Below, piece by piece: positions 46,745 to 56,326 of a DNA stretch of 64,000 bases. The stretch lies in the NCBI GenBank assembly GCA_022496805.1, contig CM040096.1:16482408-16546407 (forward strand). The letters run 5' to 3'. A program made the translations under genes and the position numbers. The DNA comes from Pohlia nutans (Eukaryota > Streptophyta > Bryopsida > Bryales > Mniaceae). Positions within the stretch are counted from its first letter, which is position 1; the number at the start of each line of letters is the position of its first letter. The notes beneath the pieces were generated by a model. It worked only from the letters and a program-made list of their open reading frames with translations, did not search any database and was not told where the DNA came from.

Positions 46745-48856
46745 ACTCTCTCTCTCTCTCTGTTTTGGCCTGGACTTTCATAGTCCTTTTTATTCCAATT
46801 CAGGTATATTTATATATATAATATGTATACTTTCTATACCTCAATATAAGTATATATAGCACAAGAAATATTCCCGGGATATATTACAAACGATTAATTG
46901 ACCACCGGCTAATGACTGTTATTTATATTTAATTGTTTCACACGACCCTTACGAGAATACTACAATCTTTGTATTCTTGAAAGTACAGTAATTACTCCCT
47001 CAAGTATCATAACTTCCAATGGGTACAACTGCCCCATGGGTTTCAATCTTGAAGGACCAGTGTACTTGCTGGATTAACCAGCAAACCCATAGCCGCCCAA
47101 GTATGAGTCCCTGGTACCATCATAACCACACATGGACGACAACTGGCCGACGGGTGGATTTTTCATCCTTCTTGTTTGTCCCACAGCAGGGTTGTAACCA
47201 CAAGCGTACACTAAGTTAGGCCGGTCATTTTACAAGCGGCTTCTCTGCACTTTGTTGATGCCTGACGCTCTGGTCTGAGGCCTGACGAGCTTTTCTGGCT
47301 CCTGACACATTGCCCGGCTACAGTACTGTTGCTTTGGTGTGGTGGGTCACTATGTGTGTTTTTTGCTCACTTTACGTGGCAACAACTTGCTTGGTCTGCA
47401 CGACGTGCTGCGCATATCCGGGGGAATTCCTTGCTACTACAGTGCACCAACGGTTCTCCTGTAACTATGGCCGAAAAGGTTTACTGTTGCCACTATGAGA
47501 GTGATTATTAGTGAGAGCAGATGGTGATTCATTTCAAGATAGTTCTTGCTTTTTCTTGCTTTTGTTGCGACAAGGATAACAACTGGAGTACTGCTTAAGA
47601 CACCATGCACACGACCGGAAACTGACGGCATGTTTGTTTTGTGGCCATGGGTGCAGGTGAGGCAGCTCCCTCAACATTAGTTTTGGAAGATGCAAACGGT
47701 TCTTCTGTCTTAATCCGTTTAATACTACAGAACTAATATAGCTAGGGTGCTTTATAGGATTAATAGCTTCTCGTTCTATTTTCATATATTCATGAGTTTC
47801 GTTGCATTTATTTGCTTGCACTGGCCTTTGACTATTACTGTGCATTCTTGCACACACTGAATACCTCTGATACCATAACAGGTTCTCATGACATGATAAT
47901 TCATGTATGAGTCTAGTTTCTTTATTCTCACCGATACCCGTTGATGTTAAAAGTAGTGCTCCAAATCATGTGTTTCTTTACAAAATCACATACCACACCA
48001 GTACCCGTGAATAGCTGAATGTGAACTATAACAGTGCAACGTTTGAGTACCCTGGCAATGTTCTTTGTCTGGCTCAATTACCGAGCCTTATATGGCAGTA
48101 ATCTTTGGTTTATCATACCGATTACCACTCCTAATCACTTGTTTCTTTAGCTTTTGATCCCTGTGGATGCATTATGGTTCGACTGTTTGCATGCATATAA
48201 AATATGCTTCCAGATTACGCAGTTTGATCACATGAACGGTACTTGGTCCGGTTCAAGAATATCTGATATTCCCTCCCGACTCTTTTTGCAAGCTTCAGCA
48301 ATGCTTGATGACATGATTTTTAATCGTGTCTAACTTTACGATCTTGATGAGTTATTTACTCGAGATTGACGTCGGAATATAATATATTTTTTGACGAGCT
48401 TTAAGATCTTGCTGTTATTCTACTCGAGATTGACGTCTGAATATAGTATTTGATGACGAACTGATTCTCGGATGAATGCAAGTATATGAGCTTGAGTACC
48501 ATGTTCAGCAAGTCAAACGTATGAACCTTAAGAAGCCAAGGTCAAAAATATTGCTCCAAACTAGGTGACTGTAATTTCTGGTCCCTGGTGATGCACTGGA
48601 TTCCGAGTGAATGTACAACGTAAGACTTGGCACCACAGTGCATAGCTCGATAGCACGAGCTTTACCTGGTCTGGTTCCAATTATACTTGATGTTCCCTCC
48701 CGCCCTCCCAGCTTGTCTTGTATTGTTCTACAAAACTCGATAACATGGTACTTGAATGTTACGATCTTTACGATAACATACGTGGTAGAGATGTCTGTTT
48801 ACAGGAATCTTTATGTCTTGTACAGTTAGAGCATGCCTAGTAGTAGGGTGTAAAAA

Positions 48857-48859
<3 letters not shown>
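46745..48859 (+). repeat. Diverged leader copy 2 of the RT element, with internal duplications
   Basis: Starts at a short (TC)n tract. GGATAACAACTGGAG is at 47574, followed by CATGGGTGCAGGTGAGGC. Inside, a segment with TCTGATATTCCCTCCCG-like sequence recurs (48257 and 48675), and a ~57-bp block with CTCGAGATTGACGTC is doubled (about 48342 and 48403). No gene seen. Confidence 0.6.
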
Positions 48860-48903
<44 letters not shown>

Positions 48904-50739
48904 TCCCTCTCCCTCTCCCTAGCCTAGGTACAGTCGTATCTATCACATAAAACACGAATACTTGAGATACACATATATTTGTGTATGAGGGTCTATTTCT
49001 TAAAAACGAATAAAATACTCTTTATTTTATTCTTTACTAACAACCGATGACGATATAGTGGCAACGTTCACTACATGTATCGTAACACGTAAATATGGGT
49101 GCTACATACCCGGTCTTGGGTATAATATCCACATGTGTGGGTATAACATACCATGATCATGTATGATTGGATATCAATACGGTATTGCTGGCAACTGTGA
49201 GCTTTGTTTTCCCGCTCTATGTACAGTACTTCACCGTCGATCGCTCATACAAGTTCTTTCCCCTTCACGCAACTTCTTGATAGTCTCCTGAGCTTCTGTA
49301 GCTCTTCCGTTCATGCTGGGTTTATGCCGATTCATTCTCATGAATCACACTTAATTTTCCAGAGCATTTCTCCTACCCACTTGAGACTGGCGCACTTCCT
49401 TTGCCTCTTGGAAGTTGCGGCTGTACCACGTTGAGTCTGCGAAGTTGCGGAGCCCTGCACCACGTTGTGTCTGCGATTGTTCTTGCGGCACACGGGCATG
49501 TTGGGGCTTTGATCGTTGCCTAGAGGTGCAGGGGAGCAAATACGGGTTCATAGCAATGTTGTTTTCGTTTTCACTCTGGTTGTTATGGATCTGACAATGG
49601 ACACAGAAATGATCCCTCAGGTTCTTTATTCGAGTTTTTTTGATTGCATGGGAACAGGAACGTAGTGTAGTTGCTTTTTGCTTCGTAATTGGATTGAATC
49701 CTTTACGTGAATTCTTTGCTTGCATACTCGCAGTGTGACCAAATCTTTGGCTAGGATAACAACTTGGAGCCACGTTGAAGACACCTTGCATGCATCCCGT
49801 AACTAACTTCATGTTCGTTGTGGGGTATGGGTGCAGGTGAGGCATGACTCCTCAAGATTCGACCACAACTTTTTGTGTGCATGTTCAATCATTTTGCTTT
49901 ATGAATTCATAATTACACCATCTTGTTGATCTGTTGCACACTGATCATTTGTAGTTCCACAGTACATTACTTGTTTTGCAAGATTCATGAGATCTTGTTT
50001 TGTTTTCATTGCAAGGATTCATTGTCTCTTCACCTCATCTTTTCCTCGCTCTATAAAGTGGTTCTCTTAATTAAAATACCTCAATTCTCATGAAAACAAG
50101 TCAAACTCTTGACATAGTTTGCAAGTTTTATGAGTTGAAGGATACAAGAACGAAACTCTCAATAGAGTTCACTTGCTTAGTAGAGTTTGAAAAGGTGGCA
50201 ACTTCAAAAAGCTTTGGAGTTAAAGAGGTGCTTAATCTCATGCCTTCACTCATAAGAGAACTCATGCTTTCACTCATAGTGGGGCTTTAGTTCACGGTTG
50301 GAGGAACAATATGTTGACTTCTTATGCTAACCAATTTAAATTATGAGAGTTTGAAAGGGTATTGAATTGAAGGAGAGCTCTTATGTATGATGCTTTCTTA
50401 TGAAATCGTTCAAGTGAACTCCTTGCATGATTCCATTACGGCCTCTATGCATAGTGCCGGTTGGTCACGTTTATATTTATATTTACGTTTATATTTTCAT
50501 GATATAAATAATACCCACCCTCCCTCCCGGACAAAAATGCTACTAAACACAATTGTGTCAACTAGACTGTTCATACTTGAATTTAATAATTGCTACGTTT
50601 CTTGGACTTGTAGTTTGCCTTGACTTTTGGAAAGCCAGAAAGTACCTTGTCTTGGGATGACTTGACAAATATATCTCCCCTCTGCATTCTATCCATTTGG
50701 AAATGGTGAATTTCCAATGCTTTCTGATATTTCAAACTC
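48860..50739 (+). repeat. 5' leader of the intact RT element
   Basis: Starts with (TC)n then several CTCCCT units ending AGCCTAGG. Landmarks: GGATAACAACTTGGAG at 49754 and GGGTATGGGTGCAGGTGAGGC just before 49845. Two small frames (49204-49434; 50090-50290) recur in the second copy, but with such high nucleotide identity that this is no evidence of coding. A polypyrimidine-AG at about 50747-50757 may be a splice acceptor just inside ORF1. Confidence 0.65.
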
Positions 50740-52530
50740 ATGGTTTACCTTTTACAGGTCTATAGTGGAGCCACTGTCCACGGCCAGTGGGCACCAGATC
50801 TTGTAGCGCTAGGATATGCGGACCCTCTGCCGGCTCCATCGCTTGCTGTCCAAGCTACTCTCGCATCACTCAAAGCTCCTGAGATCCACTCTTTCGTGCA
50901 GGAGCAGGATCAAGCTGCCATTTTGGACTGTGACGAGGAAGGTGATCATGCTCCTCTTTTGTTATCTACTCTCGATTTATCTCAATGGACTCTGATTCTA
51001 AATCTCACCATTAGAGAATCGGCAGAGAAAGCCCTCGCGCAATTGCAGATTGCCCATTCACAGCTTGCAGACATTCTGGATTGGGAGACGGAAGAGCTTA
51101 TGCAAGCCGAGAAGGATGCAGTTCTTGTGGACACGGCCATCAAGAACGCGAATCCCCATGAGATTTCAAAGCGCACCACCACGTTGTCTGGGCCTTCCTC
51201 AGCTGCCAACCATCCGTTTTTGAGTGGACTCAACATCGAACCGTCCCAGAAGGCAGCGCTTGAGGATCTTGTTGAGACGATACAAACTTCACAGGCGGAA
51301 AAAGACCTGGCTTTATTAATGGCGTCTGGAAAGGGACCGGTGGTTCCGTTCACTCCACCGCGATCGATTGAGGCACAAGTTGCTGCCAAGGCACATCGAT
51401 GCTGGGGTTTGGTCAATATTAACCTGCTTGCACCAATCTCGATCCCAATGTGGAAGACTTGGTCGAATATGGCGAATGCAGAAGTGGAAACGCTGAGATC
51501 TCATGCCATCAATGGGACTGGTATTCTACGTGAAGGCCAGCCCATTCCTGGTGCCTTCCCATTGAGTCTATATGACCATCAGAAGTGCCCATCCAGTGAT
51601 GTAAGGATTCTCACCAAACAGGCTCTCAATAGCAATTATGGACGCATTGAGAAATATTCCTCGGCTCTTTGGAACTGCCAGAGACCCTATTTTCGATGCA
51701 CATGCAAGCCTGATACATCCAAGGGTTGCAAGGGAGACGTGATGTGGTTTGATCAGGCAATCTGGTTCATGGCCAATAATTTACACATATTTTTTGATCA
51801 CGAATATCCCACCCTAGCTGCAAAGTTTGCTGCCTTCATCATTTGGCTCAGCGATGCTGCACGTGTAGCGGTACGCCACCAGATCATCTTTCACTATATA
51901 CGTGATATGATGGTGGAAGCTTCACTGCAATTTGCCACCGACCCAACCGTCAAGCTGTTGGCATCACACCCACCAGGTGCGGGCGTCAGACAAATTGAGC
52001 GACTGATCAAGCCAGCAAACTTTTCTGCCGCAAATCCCATCACTCCTGGACCTGGCAATTCTCACAAGCGGCCTCGTTCCATGATCAACTGCAATGTGAG
52101 CCCAGGCCTCAACAACGAGGCTACGCCTCCTTATCCTCGCAGTGCTCCACGCAGTACATCTCGTGGTGGGCGCGGTGGATACAACCGGCGGTATCGCCCG
52201 GCCTCTCAGTCGGCTCCCCAGATGCGTGCTCTTCCCCGTGCCGGCCCCAACGTGCGACCCAACAGTCCTTCTTCCAATGCAAATGAAGCTTTTGTCTTCA
52301 CAGGCCCTGCATACAGATCTGCTTCAGCTCCTCGTAGTATGGTGCAGCACTCTCCTGCAGAGTCCTACCCGGCTCACTCCCGAGCACCCTCGGCTAGCCT
52401 GTCCCAACAGAATGCTCACTCGCCCACTCCTTTGCGCAATGAAGGCATATCTTCGGCGAAGACTTCTTCCCGCTTTGAGCGCTCTGCAATGAAAGGCCGA
52501 GTCTTGGATTGGGACAACTTCGGTAATTGA
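50740..52530 (+). CDS. ORF1 of the RT element: gag-like, RG-rich C-terminus
   Basis: 596 residues, not recognised as a named family. Residues about 85-140 are Ala/Leu/Glu-rich and likely coiled coil (AEKALAQLQIAHSQLADIL). The middle (about 230-420) looks globular, with a Cys cluster (CQRPYFRCTCKPDTSKGC) and aromatic-rich helices. From about 440 it is disordered, Pro/Ser/Arg-rich with an RGGRGGYNRRYR patch typical of RNA-binding tails. Position directly before an RT suggests a nucleocapsid-like role; that is inference. The ATG at 50740 follows a nearby in-frame stop (50725), but an acceptor-like TTTTACAG ends at 50757, so the mature start could differ. ORF1 ends overlapping the open frame of ORF2. 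Confidence 0.7.
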   Translation: MVYLLQVYSGATVHGQWAPDLVALGYADPLPAPSLAVQATLASLKAPEIHSFVQEQDQAAILDCDEEGDHAPLLLSTLDLSQWTLILNLTIRESAEKALAQLQIAHSQLADILDWETEELMQAEKDAVLVDTAIKNANPHEISKRTTTLSGPSSAANHPFLSGLNIEPSQKAALEDLVETIQTSQAEKDLALLMASGKGPVVPFTPPRSIEAQVAAKAHRCWGLVNINLLAPISIPMWKTWSNMANAEVETLRSHAINGTGILREGQPIPGAFPLSLYDHQKCPSSDVRILTKQALNSNYGRIEKYSSALWNCQRPYFRCTCKPDTSKGCKGDVMWFDQAIWFMANNLHIFFDHEYPTLAAKFAAFIIWLSDAARVAVRHQIIFHYIRDMMVEASLQFATDPTVKLLASHPPGAGVRQIERLIKPANFSAANPITPGPGNSHKRPRSMINCNVSPGLNNEATPPYPRSAPRSTSRGGRGGYNRRYRPASQSAPQMRALPRAGPNVRPNSPSSNANEAFVFTGPAYRSASAPRSMVQHSPAESYPAHSRAPSASLSQQNAHSPTPLRNEGISSAKTSSRFERSAMKGRVLDWDNFGN

Positions 52531-52570
52531 AGTTTTATCGATATGTGCAGACACACCAAATAGAATTCTC

Positions 52571-54703
52571 GTGAAGGATGCATATGGACGACGACAACTC
52601 AAGCGCATTAAGGAGAAGCAAGCGGTCATGTACCTGCCGGTGTTTTACTGCAGCCGAGCCATGGAGTGGATTAACCTGCGACAGTCTCTCAGAGAAGTCC
52701 TTTCTCACTACAACCTCCTTGATCAAGTTAACATAGACTCCGTTGCTTTTTCCTGGTCATACGATAGGAATTTAGCTACATGGTTCTATAAACCATCAGA
52801 TGTGTTCAAACATTTCTCGTTTATACATCTACTTGATCCAGAGGAATCGTGTGCATGTACTTCTGCTAAGCGTTTTCAAAGTTTTCTTGACCCTCTTACA
52901 GCAACTGAATGCTCTGATTATTCTAAACCAATGCCACATGTCCGCACCATGGATCTGCGGATTATACAGCATCCTAAGCTGCGTGAAGCCCTTGGGCAGG
53001 GCTTGAATCACATTCCCCTCTCCCCTACTGATATCACCCAAGCGCTCAAAATTGCTGTCGATGCATTCGCTCGATTGTATACCATACTAAGGCTTGAAGA
53101 ATATGCTTTGGACCTATGTGAAGCCACTGCACTCTTCAAACGATTTTGTCTTGACAAACTACGCAGTGCAGCACGAGCAAACCGGTTTGGATTTAAAATA
53201 TCCGGCCCTGCACTTTTCATGATACCAACAGTGCATGACGAGCTGAAATGGCTCCTCTCTCACCTGTACATATCGGGCTTGGATAAAGCTAATAGTAATC
53301 CGTGTTTCATGTGTGTGAAACATATTAGATTACAAGCTTTCCATCGTTTATCAAGTGAGGATTTCACACCATGTATGGACGGCACTAAGTGGTCTCTCCC
53401 TACGTCTGTCTTTGACACAGTTAAAGATGACCTGGTGCGACTTTTGCCTGAGGCTCCTCCAAAGCATAACGCTTTACCCTTCCTCATGGCCTCATACAAA
53501 CAACATAAACTCAAATACAGATGGCTCACAAACGCTTTTCACACAGTGTACACGAGTATAGCTTCATTGCTTACCATTGCCACTATGCAGGTTCTCGAAA
53601 CGTTTCGAACCTGGGCACGAAAAACGGTCGCAGGATACCGTTCTTTTCTCAAGACCAACACATCCATTTTTTGGATGGTTGATTCGGTACTCCAAGTGAC
53701 ACTCAATCTCCCACATGAAATACATGACATTTATGTGGCTGACATCACCAAGTGTTTTGAGTCTATTCCTCTTACCGGCCCTGATAATCTACTTGATGCT
53801 ATCAAGTTCATACTAAAAATGGGATATAAGGAAGCAGCACTCCTCCACCCCAAAACAGAGACTAAACTATGGATTAAGATCTCACAGGATAACACTCCTA
53901 TATCAGCTTGCTGGGGTACCATCCAACCACGGTATGGATGTTGGATACCTATGTCGCAAGAGAGATTAATCAGTTTACACTGTTGGCTCATGAATAATTG
54001 CCTGGTCACTTTAGGGGACCGCGTATGGCGCCAAGCCAAAGGTATCCCTATGGGCTTCAGTTGCTCCCCTCTATGGTGCAATATTTACCTTACATCATAT
54101 GAGGTTTCGTTCATTCAACGATTGGCAACTTTAGGTCGGACCGACCTAATGACCAAATTCCAACATGCTTTTCGTTACATTGACGACCTATGCTGGCTAA
54201 ATGTACAAAACCCTCACGAGTTCCTTGATCCTTCTCAACCACGCACACCAAGCAATCCTTTCTGGATTTATCCCCTCCATGTATTGGAGATTAAACCTGA
54301 GGTTGAGAAGTTTGCCACAGATGATCCCCATCGAGGCATCTCTGCCCACTTCTTGAATGTCCAGTTCGATCTCCACCTCAAAGACCCAAACTGCTTCCTA
54401 ATTAGGAAGTTTGACAAACGCCGGGGTCTACCGTTCAAATATACCCAATTTATTAAATTTCACTCCAACCGCCCTGTGAGAAATGCATACAATATCATTG
54501 TCTCACAGGTTCTACCAATCCTATACATCTCCAATAATACGGAAGCTGCCATTGATGAGATCATGGACTTAATTTGTATTCTGGTGAGTAATGGATTCCA
54601 GGAAAAACGACTCCGACAGATAGTGATCACATGGCTCAGCCGTGGTCATTTCCCGGAAACAAAGGTTGATGTGATATCCATCACTCATAAGTTAGGCAAG
54701 TAA
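52571..54703 (+). CDS. ORF2: reverse transcriptase, Penelope-like or related lineage
   Basis: 710 residues from a GTG codon; the frame is open back to 52493, overlapping ORF1 by 38 nt in the +1 frame. Residues about 138-150 (LGQGLNHIPLSPTD) resemble the KGL-F-PTP block at the start of Penelope-like RTs, followed by SGLDKANSNPCF. The catalytic motifs are ADITKCFESIP (A, about 390), GIPMGFSCSPLWCNIYL (B, about 490) and FRYIDDL (C, about 533). The thumb-like part has FLNVQFDL, FDKRRGLPF and FHSNRPVRNAYN. The two motif C aspartates and the motif A aspartate are present, so it may be active. No RNase H, GIY-YIG or integrase follows; the frame ends soon after the thumb. Confidence 0.82.
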   Translation: MKDAYGRRQLKRIKEKQAVMYLPVFYCSRAMEWINLRQSLREVLSHYNLLDQVNIDSVAFSWSYDRNLATWFYKPSDVFKHFSFIHLLDPEESCACTSAKRFQSFLDPLTATECSDYSKPMPHVRTMDLRIIQHPKLREALGQGLNHIPLSPTDITQALKIAVDAFARLYTILRLEEYALDLCEATALFKRFCLDKLRSAARANRFGFKISGPALFMIPTVHDELKWLLSHLYISGLDKANSNPCFMCVKHIRLQAFHRLSSEDFTPCMDGTKWSLPTSVFDTVKDDLVRLLPEAPPKHNALPFLMASYKQHKLKYRWLTNAFHTVYTSIASLLTIATMQVLETFRTWARKTVAGYRSFLKTNTSIFWMVDSVLQVTLNLPHEIHDIYVADITKCFESIPLTGPDNLLDAIKFILKMGYKEAALLHPKTETKLWIKISQDNTPISACWGTIQPRYGCWIPMSQERLISLHCWLMNNCLVTLGDRVWRQAKGIPMGFSCSPLWCNIYLTSYEVSFIQRLATLGRTDLMTKFQHAFRYIDDLCWLNVQNPHEFLDPSQPRTPSNPFWIYPLHVLEIKPEVEKFATDDPHRGISAHFLNVQFDLHLKDPNCFLIRKFDKRRGLPFKYTQFIKFHSNRPVRNAYNIIVSQVLPILYISNNTEAAIDEIMDLICILVSNGFQEKRLRQIVITWLSRGHFPETKVDVISITHKLGK

Positions 54704-54947
54704 CTATCTTCAATCCTGAAGACTAAGTGATACTTCCCAATTCTCAATTTTACATGGTACTGTTACTACATATGGTGTTTTTTACTCATAAAAGCTTCAT
54801 TAGCTACACTAATGGGAGATGATTTCTATTACCTACATTAATAGTTATTGCATAAAGAAGAGCCTGGTATGCACCTCTGTATAGAGTGTGGACATACCAG
54901 GTCTCATTCTATCAGAGCATCGCTTACCAGGGGTTTGGTGGCGGGTC
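54704..54947 (+). other. 3' region of the RT element with a strong hairpin
   Basis: The 244 nt after the RT stop contain a stem-loop at about 54864-54903: GCCTGGTATG pairs with CATACCAGGT, and the inner CTCT/AGAG extends the stem around a short loop. It ends GGCGGGTCCTCT, where the CTCCCT repeats of the next leader begin. The stem could be an RT recognition or termination signal. Confidence 0.55.
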
Positions 54948-55429
54948 CTCTCCCTCTCCCTCTCCCTCTCCCTAGCCTAGGTACATTCGTATCTATCACA
55001 TAAAACACGAATACTTGAGATACACATATATTTGTGTATGAGGGTCTATTTCTTAAAAACGAATAAAATACTCTTTATTTTATTCTTTACTAACAACCGA
55101 TGACGATATAGTGGCAACGTTCACTACATGTATCGTAACACGTAAATATGGGTGCTACATACCCGGTCTTGGGTATAATATCCACATATGTGGGTATAAC
55201 ATACCATAATCATGTATGATTGGATATCAATACGGTATTGCTGGCAACTGTGAGCTTTGCTTTCCCGCTCTATGTACAGTACTTCACCGTCGATCGCTCA
55301 TACAAGTTCTTTCCCCTTCACGCAACTTCTTGATAGTCTCCTGAGCTTCTGTAGCTCTTCCGTTCATGCTGGGTTTATGCCGATTCATTCTCATGAATCA
55401 CACTTAATTTTCCAGAGCATTTCTCCTAC

Positions 55430-55820
55430 TGTCACGGACATACATTAGAAACTTCTAGAAGATTCCTTGAAGATTCTATAGAATATTCTTTAAAGATTCT
55501 TTTAGAAGGTTCTGGAAGATTCTTAGAATATTCTTAGTATATTCTAATAGATTCTAAGAAGCTGCTCGAGAAGCTTCCTGGTTAGTGGAAGTTGTTTGAG
55601 AAGCGTCCTAGTTCACAGAAGTAGCTCGAGAAGCTTCCTATCCAGTAGTATATATAGGAGTCGAGGCTGAAGGGTTCTTCAGTCTCGACAACGCATTTCT
55701 TAGAGCTCTAGCTCACCTCTCTTGGTGTTGTTTGTGTACTCATCTGATCAATCTAGTTCTTGCATGTTCTCTCTGAACTTCTTGTTTAGATTTATTGTGT
55801 GTATTTCCGTGTCCGTAACA
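55430..55820 (+). repeat. 5' LTR of the gypsy element
   Basis: 391 bp, TGTCACGGAC to GTCCGTAACA (imperfect inverted ends, TG...CA). Identical in length and, by eye, in sequence to 61394-61784. Contains heat-shock-element arrays and a TATA box. Confidence 0.95.
55447..55656 (+). promoter_or_regulatory. LTR promoter with heat-shock-element arrays and TATA box
   Basis: Alternating GAA and TTC triplets spaced exactly two bases apart: GAA/TTC/GAA/TTC at 55448-55465 and again at 55505-55522. Two-unit GAA-TTC pairs are at 55469-55476, 55481-55488, 55526-55533, 55570-55577 and 55630-55637. Four consecutive units match a full heat-shock-factor site. TATATATA follows at 55649-55656, 12 bp after the last pair. 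The same array occurs in the 3' LTR. Confidence 0.8.
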
Positions 55821-55846
55821 GTTTGTCGAGACTGATTTCATCTTAA

Positions 55847-55855
55847 TATCAGAGC
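55847..55855 (+). promoter_or_regulatory. Possible primer-binding site
   Basis: TATCAGAGC, part of the plant initiator-Met tRNA primer-binding consensus TGGTATCAGAGC, lies 26 nt after the LTR. Both the distance and the missing TGG make this tentative. Confidence 0.35.
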
Positions 55856-56326
55856 TGGATCCTTCTTGCTTGAGAGCGGATCACCCCTCTTCTTGAAGGT
55901 ATTCTAGCGCTTTAGAGGTTGCGGATTACTTTCCTCTAAACTGATATTTTCTCAATTTCAATATCAGAGCTTAGTTTTTCAAAGGCAGAGAGTGGACTAC
56001 TCCTTCCTTTAAAGATACTTAAAAGTTCTAAGGGTTGCAGATTAGTCTCCCTTGGATTGGTATTAATTCCTTCTTTTTAGCAAAGCTAATAGAAAGGACT
56101 ATTAACATCGATTTCAGAATCTTGCCTTCTTGATAGAGCGTGGATTACCCCTCTTCTTGAAAGCGTTCTTAGAGGTTGCGGATTACCCTCCTCTAAAGCT
56201 GAGATTTTTTAGTGTTTTATTTTCTCTTTTCTCCAAATTAGTTTTAGTAATAGATAGTGTTACCATCTTCTCCAAAGATTTAACAACTTTTTCTTTTCTA
56301 AAATTCAATCGATTTATCTCCTTAAT

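Larger units (their letters stand above)
48860..54947 (+). mobile_element. Two-ORF retroelement with Penelope-like reverse transcriptase
   Basis: A unit of about 6.1 kb: a leader from (TC)n/CTCCCT repeats, ORF1, ORF2 (RT), a short 3' region with a strong hairpin, then directly the CTCCCT start of the next unit at about 54948. The following leader is about 99 percent identical by eye to 48900-49376, so copies are in head-to-tail order, as known for Penelope-like elements. No long terminal repeat, integrase, tyrosine recombinase or GIY-YIG domain was seen. The exact element boundaries are inferred from the repeat junction only. Confidence 0.6.

Noticed and set aside
49351..49845. Antisense frame with PHLHPYP and SCYPSQR words that recurs at 47534-47857, 45910-46227 and 63030-63338
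   Set aside because: It follows the repeated leader nucleotide by nucleotide; similar words arise from conserved DNA landmarks and the rest of the frames differ.
50090..50290. 66-codon frame in the RT-element leader, identical at 63584-63784
   Set aside because: The two leader copies are nearly identical in all DNA, so identity says nothing about coding. No motif.
54948..55430. Hammerhead ribozyme in the leader, as found in many Penelope-like elements
   Set aside because: Only a CCGATGAC word is present; the required CUGANGA and GAAA core elements in the correct order were not found.
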